From assembly GCF_030272615.1 (NCBI RefSeq), contig NC_081414.1:306947664-307011663 (forward strand): a stretch of 64,000 nucleotides of DNA. The letters are read 5' to 3'. The translations under genes and the position numbers were made by a program. Position 1 is the first letter of the stretch. Each line of letters opens with the position of its first letter. Of this stretch, positions 21,450 to 32,944 are shown one piece after another. Under the pieces are notes generated by a model that saw nothing but the letters and a program-made list of their open reading frames with translations, did no database searches and was not told where the DNA came from. The DNA is from Cryptomeria japonica. Lineage: Eukaryota > Streptophyta > Pinopsida > Cupressales > Cupressaceae.

Positions 21450-23094
21450 TGTGTGGGGGAAAAAGTGACACTAAGCAAACATGCCCTAATCTCACCTTCA
21501 ATCACACATTTGTGGAATACGAAAGAGCCTAGAGGTATCACACAATTGGCTACTTCTTCTTGTGGAAGAGAGAGCCACGGGCTACCTATTAGGATTTCCA
21601 TTCCTTTGTTGCAATTGAAAGATGAAGTGATGCAAGTTCAATCCCTAACCCCAAAGTGCAAGTATGAACTAATAACAAGATTGCAGAATTGAACTTAAAC
21701 AATGGAAAGCTGTAAACAAAAGGACAAGACAAGAATGCAAATGCGTACCCGGAGTTGAAATCTGACTGAAAATGTTCGGGACGGGGGCGCGGGCGCCACT
21801 GTCCTGATTCTGCCCTTGAAACTGCTCCGGAAACTGCTGTTTTGCACTCTGGAAAAGTTGTCAAAAATGCTAAAAATGCTGTCTGTCAGGAGGACCAGGG
21901 CGCCCAGCGCCCCTGTCCTGGTCTTTTTCTCTGGGATTTGGTGTGAAGTTCAGTCTCCGTCTGCTTCTTCCGGATCTGTAACTTGCGGCGTCGTCCGAAT
22001 TTTGAAACCTGCACTTATATCTGAAAAGGTGTGGTGGGCGGCTATATAGGGTTTTGCCTTAGTCAAACCCCCGCTTCGGTGATTTCCACCTCCATGAATA
22101 GCCAAGTTGTATTATAAAATGTATTGTGTGTGCAGACCTAGTGTGTGTGCAAGGTCCTTAAATGCAAGAAAGCAAACTAGAGCAACCTAGAAAGTAAACC
22201 CTAATTGCTTGTAAATGATAATGTAAATGCTCTAAATCAAGATGCAAAGTGATCTAAAGCATGAATAAAGGATATATTGAAGCTTATGCAAAGACATGAA
22301 AACAACATGAAATCATACCCAACCCTCAAGGGAGGAGTACAAGCCAATCTTCAGTCGGTAATCTCCTATTGTTCTTCAATGTCTCCCAAGCCCCAAATGA
22401 ATGAAATTGATGAATGCTTGATGGATGGATGTTGAATGTTATTGAAGTCTTCAAAGATCTGCTCTTTCACTGCATAGAAGGTCCCTCAAAGCCAAAATTC
22501 CCATCCTTTCAAATGAAGAAAGAGAGCTCTTATATATGAAACCCTAGGTCTTAATTTCAACTTTTGGCCGACCTAGAGATTGAATATCCCGCCAATTTCT
22601 TGGGGTTAAGCTTTATTTTATGATTGGATCATGCTCCTAAAATTTTGGGAAAAATGTCCGGGACCATGTGCACTCTGAGTGCCATGGTCCTCTCCGGGCG
22701 CCATGGTCCTCTCCGGGTGCCATGGTCCTGACAACTTTTCACCAAATTTTCAGGGTCATCGGATATGATGATTTTAGAGAGAATCCCAAAGTTACAGCTG
22801 ATTTTGAGATGTTTTGACCCCCGAAATCAAGCCCCCAAGTTCAAAATAGGACCTAATTAGGGTTTTTGATTAAATGATGTATTGGAAGAATAAAATGAAA
22901 GGGGCACACTTTAATGAAAGGGCCCAACTTTATGATGTGGGAGATGATAAAATAAGACCCTAGACCTAATTAATTTAATTAATTAAGTGCTAAAGGGGAA
23001 ATGCAATGCAAAATGCAAAATGCGCCAAGGCGGGTGCTAAACTAGGTGTGAAATTGTACCACCCTAGCAAGTGCGTACAATTTACGATGCTACA
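21450..23094 (-). repeat. 3' LTR of family 2
   Basis: It is 1,645 bp long, and on the minus strand runs from TGTAGCATCG to CCCCCACACA. A minus-strand TATA box (TATATAA) lies near 22530-22537. GC-rich hairpin modules lie near 21775-21810, 21888-21920 and 22638-22752; the last has three GCGCCATGGTCC-type units, one more than in the other LTR. Confidence 0.94.
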
Positions 23095-23109
23095 TTTAGC
23101 CCCCACTTT
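23095..23109 (-). other. Polypurine tract of family 2
   Basis: Minus-strand AAAGTGGGGGCTAAA is immediately adjacent to the 3' LTR and identical to the tract of family 1. Confidence 0.88.
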
Positions 23110-24721
23110 AGCGGTCATATGAACACTATGTGCATATGCAAGCTAAAGTACAGAAAAGTAAACATTATTTGAAAAAGGATATATCCATAAGTCTGTCGAA
23201 CGAAGCCCCCAGCGGTATCTGCAGTACACAGTTAGGAACCACACCCTAGAAAACCACATGTTAGATCACAAAATCACCTAATGCTTACTAAGGAAGGTGA
23301 TGAAAATTCGAGGGTAGCTATATGGCCCCCCCTGTTTCGGCTTGCTAATTTTAGTGAGTTGAAACAGGGTATCATGTTTACAACTTCAAATTGTTAAAGA
23401 ATATTGATGACAAATGCTCACAAGAAGATTTGATATGAGATCAAAAACTAATGGAGAATCATTTGGTAAGAAAGAGGACTAAATCTCAATTCCAACACAA
23501 CAAAGAGTGTGAGGATTTGAGAGTTCTCTAACACAAGATGAAGGATGTAAATGGAAACAAAATGCAAAGAGAAGAAAAGAAAGGAAAAAAAGCATGAATA
23601 CACACATTGGTGATCCATGAGAAGAATAGTGGGAGAGAAAAACATGAACTTCTCACCCCTAGATCTTGTCTAGGTGATCCATGTGAAAAAGGACATGGAA
23701 AACTAGCCCCTAGAGTCTGTCTAGGTGATCCATGTAAGGGAGGAGAGTGAGAAAGTCTAGCCTTATGCCGCTAGTTCCACTCAACCTCGTGCATGTGTGT
23801 GTAAGGGAGGTTAGAAGCACCTCATAGGAGTCTATGCCTGAGTATGCTACAACCTGTATATGTATAGTACAAAAGCGTGACATCTCACTCTAAGAGTCTG
23901 TGCTCTAGTTCTGAGAATGACCCATTGCTCAAAAAGTGTAAGTTTTATGTCATAAGAAAAGTAGAACAAGGATACCTACCTTCATCACACAAGAAGATAC
24001 CCCAAACATGCAACAATGTCATAGATCCAAGCAAAAGAGTTTTGCATTCCTTAAGCAAGGATAAGATAGTTGAAAAGGGATATCTTGTAGTATGTGTAAA
24101 GGAGATCCTTAGAGGAGAAGAGATCTTTGTACAAAAGACACCTATCCCCGAGAGGAATTGTCTTAGACAAATATAACATCTTCTAGAATAAGACAAAGAA
24201 GAGAATAAGAATGCAATACTTCCTTCTTTTGCGAGGTGAAAGTGATCCTTAATGAAGGATGACGCTCTTTTTAACCCAATTGGGAGAGTGAATTCATTAT
24301 GGATGTCCTTTACAAAGTGCAAAAGAGGTTGTAGTCAAGGACTTACACCTCTTGTAAGAGAGAACCCTTGAACAAACAACAACAAATGCGTACAAGGAAT
24401 AACATCAAGTAATAAAGTCCACATCATCCACAAAATAGGAAAAAGTGGATCCTTAGATAAAAATAAGGAAAGATCATTGCCTCCCAAGGATAAGGACAAT
24501 GAGAAGGACTTACACAATCTTCTAGGGAGAGATTTGGACATAAGCAAAAGAAGAGATGTATGAAATCATTCTTGTCCCCATAGGAACAAGAAAAGTAGGC
24601 TATTATGTTGCTTCAAATAATATGATTGCACTTAAAATTGTACCATCATGAATGACAATGAGCCCCCAGTAAATGAGCTACCAATGTCACATAATGATGA
24701 GCAACATAATAGCCATTAATG
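23110..24721 (-). other. Family 2 3' untranslated region
   Basis: These 1.6 kb lie between the end of the ORF and the polypurine tract. Only short ORFs exist on either strand and none resembles a polymerase domain, so the pol genes are truly absent and not hidden by frameshifts. It includes repeated CTAG...GTCTAGGTGATCCATGT segments near 23615-23730. Confidence 0.75.
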
Positions 24722-27700
24722 TTATTTAAAGACATGATAGATTGAATGAGGTATTTGAATATGACATGTTAAATGCTCAACTATAAGTGAGATCAAAAGC
24801 ATGTATAAAATGATAAAAATTGAAGAAGAACAGTCACATGAAATCTTAGAAGAGGGATGAGTGTAATTTATTAGAGCCTTATCCCTAGAGGAAAGGACTT
24901 TATGATGAATAGGAGATAAAGATTCATAAGTGGATTTAGAAATTTGTGGGGATTCATAAAGAGATTTGTTCATTGCCAAAATTTCCTTATGAGGGGAATG
25001 AGAGTTGATAGAAGTAGAAGATGATTTAGTTGAAGTGAGATCATCATCACTACTAAATATAGCATTCACATTGAGAGATGGTCTTTTAGTTGCTTTAGTG
25101 CATTTGCAGGGATTGTAGCCAAGTCCAAAGGCATAATTGTGAAAATTAGTCTCTAGAGGAACCTTCATCCCTTGTTCATGAGTGCCGCAACCATTTCCAT
25201 GATACCCATGCTTAGCAAAAATGCGAAAACCACGACCATAACAATCAGCCATTTCAGAAAGAGAAGGTGGTTTTTCATAAGACAAAGAATCAAACTCTTC
25301 ATAATTAGAGGTGTGAGGAGAAGAAGTTTGAGAAGTGGCCACAAAATTATTGCTCATAGGTTCAGGTAAGATTGATTGATCTCTAGTTTCTTCCTTCTTT
25401 TTAACTTTAAGCTCTCTAGGAGGAACCCTATACTCACCTACAAAGGTGGGATTAAAGTCAAGAGATCCCCAATTGTCTTCTGCGAGAACCTTCTCAGGAT
25501 CAAAAGCCTTTTTATGCGTATATTCAAGTCGAGAAGGATCTTCTTCAGGAGCTTTAGACTCATCCAAAGAATTTTGATTATCAGAGGGTAAGGATTCATC
25601 CATAGGTATCTTGTTCAAAGAGTCATTACTAGAAGAGGAAGGCTTAGAAGAACTCCCTTTGGAAGTAGATGTTTGCAAACAAGATTGAAAATTAGTATCA
25701 CCTATCAAGGTATATGTCTTATTGTTATAAATGAATTTAACTTGTCTATGCAATGTAGAGGGGACAACTTGCATACTGTGAATCCAAGGTCTCCCTAATA
25801 ACAAGTTGTATGTTAGATTTACCGACATAACATGGATAGGAGTAGGCAAAGTAACAGGTCCCACTGTGACGGGTAAGGTGATAATACCTAATGAAGACTT
25901 AGCCACATTATCAAAGCCTCGAATGGGACGAGAGTCAGGCTCAATAAGGGATGTATCCACATTCATCTTATGCAATAGATTAATGCTACACACATTAAGG
26001 CCAGAGCCATTATCTACCAGTGTTCGTCTTATAGCAGTGTCATTTATGATAACCACAATCATCAAGGGATCATATTGTTGTTGAATTTCACTAGTAGGCA
26101 ACTCATCTTGGGTAAACACAATTTGAGCTTTAGGATTCATCACAGAGTTAACCAAAGACACTATATTACTAGATGTATTAGGTGGAGGAACATTCAAATC
26201 TTTCAAGGCATCTTGTAACATTCCATGATGAGCAGAAGAAGTTTGGATCAAATCCCAAAGGGATATCTTAGCAGGGGTAGTTTTAAGTTGCTCTATGAGA
26301 TCATAGTCTTTACCAAGAACTTGTGAAATACGTGGAGCTTGAGGAAGAATAGGTTGAGAAGGAGGAAGTGAAGTTGGGATAACTGGAGGAGGATTAGGTT
26401 GCCTATTGTTTCTTGTGTTATAAGTATGGGAAACCGCATGATAACTCTCTCTAGTTAATTGCTTAGCATACTCATAAGGGCTTTTAGAAGAATAAACTCC
26501 TTGCATAGTAATAATAGGTTTCTTAGGAGTGCAAAAAGAATCATTAGCATAACCACCTTGAACCACTAAGATAGGCTTATTTAAAGGTTGGGAATTTTGA
26601 GAAGGACAAGCACCTTGGACAGTGAAGAGAGGTTTGTTAGGTGTCCCATTCACATGTATCAAATTGATTGAGGATGGTTTAGAGGAATGAACAAAAGTGT
26701 TGAAAGAATTATTGATAGTCTTCTCTTGCACTAAAATCTTATCACGGATTAAATCAATTTTAGGAGAGAGACAAGGGATAGACATTGATGTTCTAGTAGG
26801 AAGAGTAATACTAGGAAAGGTCATATCATCCTTTATCATCACAGGATCTACATGGGGAATAAACTCTCTACGAGAAGGATCAACACTACTCTCTAAAGTC
26901 TCACTTTTGAGAGGGAGATCTTTGAAAGAGATGTTAACCATCTTGCTTTGAACTAGGGTATCCTTATGAGTAGAACCAAGTTGAGGAGAGGGAGATGCTT
27001 TATTTTTAGAGGGAGAATAATTGAGATTCAAGGAAGGGGAGAAACTATCAAGGGAGTTTCCAATCTTTATTTCATCCCCTCTGGCTAGGGGTAGAGAATA
27101 ATCTATACCTTCTTCTAATGGTTCAGCCCAAATAGTGAGGTTGTTGAAAGGAATGTTTGAAGTATTGTCAATTTTGGGAGAGGAGATAACATTGTTTATT
27201 AATTCCTCATCCTTAGGAGGGAGAGCATCAATAGATGTGTTAAACTCATCCTCTTTCCTCAAAATATGTTCAATATGATCTTTAGGGGAGAGAGAATTAA
27301 GGAAATTGCTTATTATTTCATCTTCTTTCTCTAAGGGATGCTTATGGGTAAGACAAACTTTAGGAGAAGGGTAAGCATTTATCATTAATTCATCATCACT
27401 AGTGGGAATTTTGTTGGAAAAGGAAATGCCATCACTAGGAAATGTAGGGATAATGTCATCTTCTTGCACAAAAGGATCCTCATGAAGGGAGCATTTTTTA
27501 GGAGCCACAAAGTCATCAAGGGCATCATCTAACAAAGCATGATCATATCTATTAAAAGGTTTATCAAAAGGAGATATCTCTTCATAGAGGGGATCATTGA
27601 AAACAACCATGTTACTAGATTTAGTGGAAGAGCTGATAGGAATGTACCCTTGAGAGGAATCATTCGACTTATCTTTCTCATCACAACGAAATGGCATAGT

Positions 27701-27826
27701 AACAATGTTTATGAGTTTTTGGTAAAATGAAGGCTTGGTATATTTAGGTTTCAAAAATTCATCTAAAGCTTCATCTAACTCATAATCATCACAAATATGA
27801 ACATCTTGCAAATAAAAATCTGACAT
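24722..27826 (-). CDS. Family 2 retroelement protein with protease-like and G-patch-like regions
   Basis: This intact ORF of 1,034 codons starts about 140 bp inside the PBS. Residues 1-460 are low-complexity Ser/Pro/Asp-rich with repeated KEDEI-type segments and no recognisable capsid domain. Around residues 590-720 lies a retropepsin-like domain: RRTLVDNGSGLNVCSINLL with D-N-G at the active site, then TYNLLLGRPWIHSMQ, as in plant Gypsy polyproteins. Near residues 880-940 a glycine-rich GRGFRIFAKHGYHGNGCG ... FGLGYNP stretch resembles a G-patch. The C-terminal hydrophobic IFIILYMLLISLIV could be a membrane segment. It may process or bind particles supplied by a helper; that role is inference. 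Confidence 0.85.
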   Translation of the reverse strand: MSDFYLQDVHICDDYELDEALDEFLKPKYTKPSFYQKLINIVTMPFRCDEKDKSNDSSQGYIPISSSTKSSNMVVFNDPLYEEISPFDKPFNRYDHALLDDALDDFVAPKKCSLHEDPFVQEDDIIPTFPSDGISFSNKIPTSDDELMINAYPSPKVCLTHKHPLEKEDEIISNFLNSLSPKDHIEHILRKEDEFNTSIDALPPKDEELINNVISSPKIDNTSNIPFNNLTIWAEPLEEGIDYSLPLARGDEIKIGNSLDSFSPSLNLNYSPSKNKASPSPQLGSTHKDTLVQSKMVNISFKDLPLKSETLESSVDPSRREFIPHVDPVMIKDDMTFPSITLPTRTSMSIPCLSPKIDLIRDKILVQEKTINNSFNTFVHSSKPSSINLIHVNGTPNKPLFTVQGACPSQNSQPLNKPILVVQGGYANDSFCTPKKPIITMQGVYSSKSPYEYAKQLTRESYHAVSHTYNTRNNRQPNPPPVIPTSLPPSQPILPQAPRISQVLGKDYDLIEQLKTTPAKISLWDLIQTSSAHHGMLQDALKDLNVPPPNTSSNIVSLVNSVMNPKAQIVFTQDELPTSEIQQQYDPLMIVVIINDTAIRRTLVDNGSGLNVCSINLLHKMNVDTSLIEPDSRPIRGFDNVAKSSLGIITLPVTVGPVTLPTPIHVMSVNLTYNLLLGRPWIHSMQVVPSTLHRQVKFIYNNKTYTLIGDTNFQSCLQTSTSKGSSSKPSSSSNDSLNKIPMDESLPSDNQNSLDESKAPEEDPSRLEYTHKKAFDPEKVLAEDNWGSLDFNPTFVGEYRVPPRELKVKKKEETRDQSILPEPMSNNFVATSQTSSPHTSNYEEFDSLSYEKPPSLSEMADCYGRGFRIFAKHGYHGNGCGTHEQGMKVPLETNFHNYAFGLGYNPCKCTKATKRPSLNVNAIFSSDDDLTSTKSSSTSINSHSPHKEILAMNKSLYESPQISKSTYESLSPIHHKVLSSRDKALINYTHPSSKISCDCSSSIFIILYMLLISLIVEHLTCHIQIPHSIYHVFK

Positions 27827-27965
27827 TTTGAAATTGCATAAAATTTAAACACACAATGCAAAGAAACACACTTTTTTTTTTTTTTTTTTAATGAAAATGA
27901 AATGAAAACACACTAAATCTAGATCTAGATCTAACAAATGCAATGCAAGAGGAAGCAATGATAGA

Positions 27966-27983
27966 TTCATGTCGGGTTCACCA
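27966..27983 (-). other. Primer-binding site of family 2
   Basis: Minus-strand TGGTGAACCCGACATGAA lies three bases inside the 5' LTR and is identical to the family 1 PBS at 32927-32944. I did not identify the matching tRNA. Confidence 0.8.
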
Positions 27984-27986
27984 AAA

Positions 27987-29674
27987 TGTGTGGGGGAAAA
28001 AGTGACACTAAGCAAACATGCCCTAATCTCACCTTCAATCACACATTTGTGGAATACGAAAGAGCCTAGAGGTATCACACAATTGGCTACTTCTTCTTGT
28101 GGAAGAGAGAGCCATGGGCTACCTATTAGGATTTCCATTCCTTTGTTGCAATTGAAAGATGAAGTGATACAAGTTCAATCCCTAACCCCAAAGTGCAAGT
28201 ATGAACTAATAACAAGATTGCAGAATTGAACTTAAACAATGGAAAGCTGTAAACACAAGGACAAGACAAGAATGCAAATGCGTACCCGGAGTTGAAATCT
28301 GACTGAAAATGTTTGGGACGGGGGCGCGGGTGCCACTGTCCTGATTCTGCCCCTGAAACTGCTCCAGAAACTGCTGTTTTGCACTCTGGAAAAGTTGTCA
28401 AAAATGCTGAAAATGTTGTCTGTCAGGAGGACCAGGGCGCCCAGCGCCCCTGTCCCAGGGACCAGGGCACCCAGTGCCCCTGTCCTAGAAAGACCAGGGC
28501 ACCCCATGCCCCTGTCCTGGTCTTTTTCTCTACGATTTGGTATGAAGTTCAGTCTCCATCTGCTTCTTCCAGATCTGTAACTTGCGGCGTCGTCCGAATT
28601 CTGAAACCTTCACTTATATCTGAAAAGGTGTAGTGGGTGGCTATATAGGGTTTTACCTTAGTCAAACCCCCACTTCGGTGATTTCCACCTCCACGAATAG
28701 CCAAGTTGTATTGTAAAATGTATTGTGTGTGCAGACCTAGTGTGTGTGCAAGGTCCTTAAATGCAAGAAAGCAAACTAGAGCAACCTAGAAAGTAAACCC
28801 TAATTGCTTGTAAATGATAATGTAAATGCTCTAAATCAAGATGCAAAGTGATCTAAAGCATGAATAAAGGATATATTGAAGCTTATGCAAAGACATGAAA
28901 ACAACATGAAATCATACCCAACCCTCAAGGGAGGAGTACAAGCCAATCTTCAGTCGGTAATCTCCTATTGTTCTTCAATGTCTCCCAAGCCCCAAATGAA
29001 TGAAATTGATGAATGCTTGATGGATGGATGTTGAATGTTATTGAAGTCTTCAAAGATCTGCTCTTTCGCTGCATAGAAGGTCCCTCAAAGCCAAAATTCC
29101 CATCCTTTCAAATGAAGAAAGAGAGCTCTTATATATGAAACCCTAGGTCTTAATTTCAACTTTTGGCTGACCTAGAGATTGAATATCCCGCCAATTTCTT
29201 GGGGTTAAGCTTTATTTTATGATTGGATCGCGCTCCTAAAATTTTGGGAAAAATGTCCGAGACCATGTGCACTCCGAGCGCCATGGTCCTCTCCGGGCGC
29301 CATGGTCCCGACAACTTTTCACCAAATTTTCAGGGTCGTCGGATATGATGATTTTAGAGAGAATCCCAAAGTTACAGCTAATTTTGAGATGTTTTGACCC
29401 CCGAAATCAAGCCCCCAAGTTCAAAATAGGACCTAATTAGGGTTTTTGATTAAATGATGTATTGGAAGAATAAAATGAAAGGGGCACACTTTAATGAAAG
29501 GGCCCAACTTTATGATGTGGGAGATGATAAAATAAGACCCTAGACCTAATTAATTTAATTAATTAAGTGCTAAAGGGGAAATGCAATGCAAAATGCAAAA
29601 TGCGCCAAGGCGGGTGCTAAACTAGGTGTGAAATTGTACCACCCTAGCAAGTGCGTACAATTTACGACGCTACA
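27987..29674 (-). repeat. 5' LTR of family 2
   Basis: It is 1,688 bp long, with the same termini as the 3' LTR. It is about 43 bp longer, mainly because of two extra GC-rich GGGACCAGGGC-type units at 28430-28515. The hairpin module at 29238-29330 has one unit fewer than in the 3' LTR. The outer edge abuts the ATACT duplication at 29675. Confidence 0.94.
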
Positions 29675-29841
29675 ATACTACTTAGTGGATTTACAACTTG
29701 CATGTTTGTCAAACCTAGATGTGATAAAAAATCATTAGTTTTGGCCACACGTTCTTCACGAGAGCGCTCATAATCTGTGATTGGAACTTCATAAATATGA
29801 TCATTATCATCTAATTTGTGCCTTAAATTATTTTTACTCAT
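29675..29841 (-). pseudogene. CACTA second ORF, N-terminal exon
   Basis: From ATG at 29841 the minus strand encodes MSKNNLRHKLDDNDHIYEV followed by PITDYERSREERVAKTNDFL and SHLGLTNMQVVNPLSS. The YE..REERVAKN...L..LGL pattern is typical of the start of the second protein in plant CACTA elements. The frame is cut by the family 2 insertion at 29674. Confidence 0.65.
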
Positions 29842-30323
29842 TTCTTGATGTCCAAATAAACAATAATGTATAATTATCTCATCAAACCGAATAGTTCACA
29901 AAGCATATCTCAGTGAATCATAGTTTGATACATAGAATAGTGAATCATCTAGAGTAGGTATAAGGTAGTAGAAAACCATACCATGATAGTCATAGAGCTA
30001 AAATATTGTCATTATATAGTAGTCCCAATAGATGTAGAGAATTCCATGATACAAAGATAGAGTAAAGTATAGTCTAAGATAATGGCTATCTACAAAGAAA
30101 TTTAATCAAATGCTTGTATTGTAGTCATTACTATTATAAGGCACAACTGACAGTCACAATGTAGCATGGTTACAAAGATTAAAGCTAACATATTCATATA
30201 GCAACTTTGTTCAACATTAAAGCTTTCAAACAAGTATTAGTTAGAAGGTCTATGTCCTTACAACATAAAATAGCCTTAAAACAACATAAAAGTCTTAAAT
30301 AAAACGTCATAAAATGGGGCTCA
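29842..30323. other. CACTA inter-gene spacer
   Basis: This is AT-rich sequence between the second ORF start and the end of the transposase reading frame. No coding frame of interest is visible. Confidence 0.5.
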
Positions 30324-31022
30324 TCAATAATCATCTGCATTGCCAATGAGATTAGAATCTTGATCACTAGTGTCTGCATCTGCTTGATTTTCTTCCTCAT
30401 CCTCATTTGAGAAATGTAATACATTCTCTCTCCCAATTTCTTCATTTGTAATCAAAATTTCTTCTTCAAACAATTCCTCATTGTCTTCATCCACTTCTTT
30501 GAATTTTTTTTGTAAATTAGCATATTGCCCATCAGGCATTACATCGACAACTTCCATGAATGACTCTGTTTGAATGACATAAGACCATCTTGGGCTTCTG
30601 ACATCATCAATTAGAAATGACTTCTTAACTTGAAGAGGGGAAACATACAGCTCATCTATCTGTGATCAAAATTATTGTGTATTTGCACGTGCAAATCCAT
30701 ACTCATCAAATTGTACCACGGATGGTCAAATCCACTTACATTTTAATAATATAGGACTATTTTCACCAAAATCCACTTGAATAATATCTTGGATGAATCC
30801 AACATAAAATATCTTCTCATTTCCATGAAGAAATTCAGCACTAACAACACAATCACAATTAGTCTTTCCTTTGTCTTTTTCTTCCACTCTTAAGTGACTA
30901 CCATAGGCCCACATTCCACTAAAACTCATAGCCCATAAATGTGGAGGTTGTGAAAGTTCACTTTCCTCTGTTGTTATATCGTTACCTCCTTCTTTTGCAT
31001 CATTCATAAGCTTGTCAGGCAT
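30324..31022 (-). pseudogene. CACTA transposase C-terminal part (DUF4216-like)
   Basis: One minus-strand frame holds SGMWAYGSHLRVEEKDKGKT, then CDCVVSAEFLHGNEKIFYVG, FIQDIIQVDFGENSPILLKC and KW. This is the Y.G...I..LDY.....LFKC.W pattern of DUF4216 at the end of CACTA TNP2-like transposases. The frame continues past three stops through PRWSYVIQTESFMEVVDVMP into an acidic tail ending at 30324. The N-terminal catalytic domain lies outside, lost at the junction near 31050. Confidence 0.68.
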
Positions 31023-31049
31023 TTGAAAGGTATATTAGTGAGATAGTAT

Positions 31050-31273
31050 TGTTAGTGAGACATAAAACAGCCAGTGAGGCACTTTTTTGAGTGGTTTTAT
31101 TCCCCAGGAGGGTTTCCACTTAGGACATATTCAGTGTTACAATTTTTATGTGTTTTATGTTTTTCTGCTATCTATTCTAAAGTTTTTTTTCTTCAAAGAG
31201 TAGTTAAGATTGATGAAATTGATCATAAGCACTGATTCACCCCCCCCATCTCAGTTCTTATAGTACTCCAACA
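31050..31273 (+). repeat. Copia LTR 3' fragment
   Basis: It contains the GGGTTTTCCAC/GGAGGGTTTCCACTTAGG-type block and ends in CACTGATTCACCCCCCCCATC...TAGTACTCCAACA at 31273, the same plan as the other Copia LTR ends in the window. It has no left terminus and appears to have replaced the upstream part of the CACTA transposase. Confidence 0.6.
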
Positions 31274-31655
31274 AATCCATATCAATATATCAAGGCAAGA
31301 GAGAAAAGATATATAACTTAAATATCATGAATACAAGTGGATTAAAAGATTGACTATGGGAACATCAAGTAACTCCATTAGGGCTATGGATGCCTACTTG
31401 CAATGGAGCAATATTCGAGAGATTACAGTGTATAACCTTGTTAGGGTTATAAACATTTGACTGGCATCATGGCTCTATCTAGGATGATTTTGAATTAAGA
31501 ATAACTCATGTAGCTAGTCACATAGGATTCCAAGGGTCTCTAATGGTTATAAGAGTAAAAATAAATCCAATTGCACACACATGGGCAAAAGAAGATCAAA
31601 GTATCAATAATTGGTGGGGAAGTTTTATGCATCTCCATTCATAAATCCTAGTTAC
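31274..31655. other. Unassigned spacer with the left target duplication of family 1
   Basis: No coding or repeat feature was recognised. The last five bases (31651-31655, GTTAC) form the target duplication matching 39553-39557. Confidence 0.6.
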
Positions 31656-32923
31656 TGTAGCATCCTAAAATTGTGACACTTGCAATTTCGATTGCATTTG
31701 GGTCTTCACGATGGTGATGCAACACAGAACCTGAATGGAGACCCCGAAACTTGTTCATGACATCAAAAAACTGCATTTTTCAGCACCCTGGCCTGATCCT
31801 CCTCGCACCCTGCTGTCCCGGGAGGTGGGACCATGGTGCCCAGTGCCTTGGTCCTTCAGGACTAGGGCGCCTAGCGCCCTGGTCCCCCAGGACCATGGTG
31901 CCCAGCGCCCTGGTCCCTGGCCCTATTTTGGGCCCGGTCTCTTATGGGGCTTCGGGTTTTTAAGTTTGCAAATTGGAAAATAATGTTTCCTGGTCGGCCT
32001 AAGGTCGGGAAAATTAGTCTATCAGCCCTAATTGACAAGTATATAAACTACATTTCCTCTCCCATTTTGAGGGAGGAAATAAGCAAGAGCAAAAGGCAGA
32101 AGCGATATTCAAACATTCAAACATTCAAGCATTCATGCATTCCTTCAAGCAATTGAGCATTCTAAGTCTCCATTCAAGGCTAGGTGTTGCATTCAAGACA
32201 AGGATTCAACCATTGAAGAGGAGATCACATACAACATACAACATACAACATACTACATACATTACACCTTCGCATGTAAGAATACAAACATTCTTACAAC
32301 AAGGTATCAGTACTTGTTTACATTACAAACATTTACATTTACAGCATTCTCATTTCTTAGTTAATTCCAAAACCGAGGTTTGACCTAAAGGCAAACCCCT
32401 CATCCCTAACCCCCCAATCATCCTCTCTTTTCTGTGTGTAGGTTGCAGGTACGCAGCTGTAATTGAAGATCTGGAATCCTTGTGCAGAGACGAATAGATC
32501 CCCCTTCATTTCGCGTATTTTTCGGAGGACCATGTGCACGTCAGGCGCCATCGTCTTGTCAACTTTTGCTCAAATTTGTAGAACAGTACCGTCTCAACAT
32601 TTTACTACTAATTCCAGGTCCGCAGCTTCATCCCATATCCCTATCTCTGTTTATAAGCGAATCTTTCTTGCTTTACATGCATTCCTAGTTCAATCTTTCT
32701 ATCTACATTCTTTACAAAAGAGGGTATCCTTGATGTCTTAACCCTTGAAACTCATATAGAATCTAATCTTGCATTGCGTGGGATTGGATCTTGTGGGTTT
32801 CAACCCCTCTTTTGAATGTAAAGTCTCTCCTAAGTGAAAACCATCAACCCTAGTGACTCTCCCTTCTCTCTCCTTGGAGTTGGGGAGGGGAGAATGACTA
32901 GGGTTCGATTTTTCCGCTTTACA
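31656..32923 (+). repeat. 5' LTR of family 1 copy B
   Basis: 1,268 bp, from TGTAGCATCC to CCGCTTTACA. TATATAAA at 32040-32047 is the likely TATA box. Upstream of it, 31830-31925 holds three consecutive GC-rich quasi-palindromes (GGACCATGGTGCCC...GCGCCCTGGTCC type). The promoter here would drive the genomic RNA. Confidence 0.94.
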
Positions 32924-32926
32924 TTT

Positions 32927-32944
32927 TGGTGAACCCGACATGAA
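32927..32944 (+). other. Primer-binding site of family 1
   Basis: TGGTGAACCCGACATGAA follows the 5' LTR after a TTT spacer. It is the same sequence and spacing as in family 2. Confidence 0.82.

Larger units (their letters stand above)
21450..29674 (-). mobile_element. Complete non-autonomous LTR retrotransposon, family 2
   Basis: Both LTRs are present (5' LTR 27987-29674, 3' LTR 21450-23094), flanked by ATACT target duplications at 21445-21449 and 29675-29679. The PBS lies at 27966-27983, the polypurine tract at 23095-23109, and one intact 1,034-codon ORF at 24722-27826. No RT, RNase H, integrase or typical gag capsid domain is present, so mobility needed a helper in trans. By eye the two LTRs are nearly identical apart from small GC-rich repeat-number differences, so this is one of the younger insertions. 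It lies inside a CACTA gene. Confidence 0.95.
20196..31050 (-). mobile_element. CACTA (En/Spm-like) DNA transposon fragment, interrupted by family 2
   Basis: Minus-strand coding pieces at 30324-31022, 29675-29841 and 20606-21449 match in order the C-terminus of a CACTA transposase and the separate second protein of such elements. The family 2 LTR element (21450-29674) sits inside the second gene, flanked by ATACT duplications. The left end CACTTAGTGGGCG at 20196 may be a CACTA-type terminus but overlaps the last bases of the Copia LTR. The transposase N-terminus is lost at the right, where a Copia LTR fragment begins near 31050. It is not mobile by itself. Confidence 0.72.

Noticed and set aside
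26697-26951. Plus-strand ORFs opposite the family 2 gene (for example 26697-26951 and 25806-26084)
   Set aside because: They are shadows of the intact minus-strand 1,034-codon ORF.
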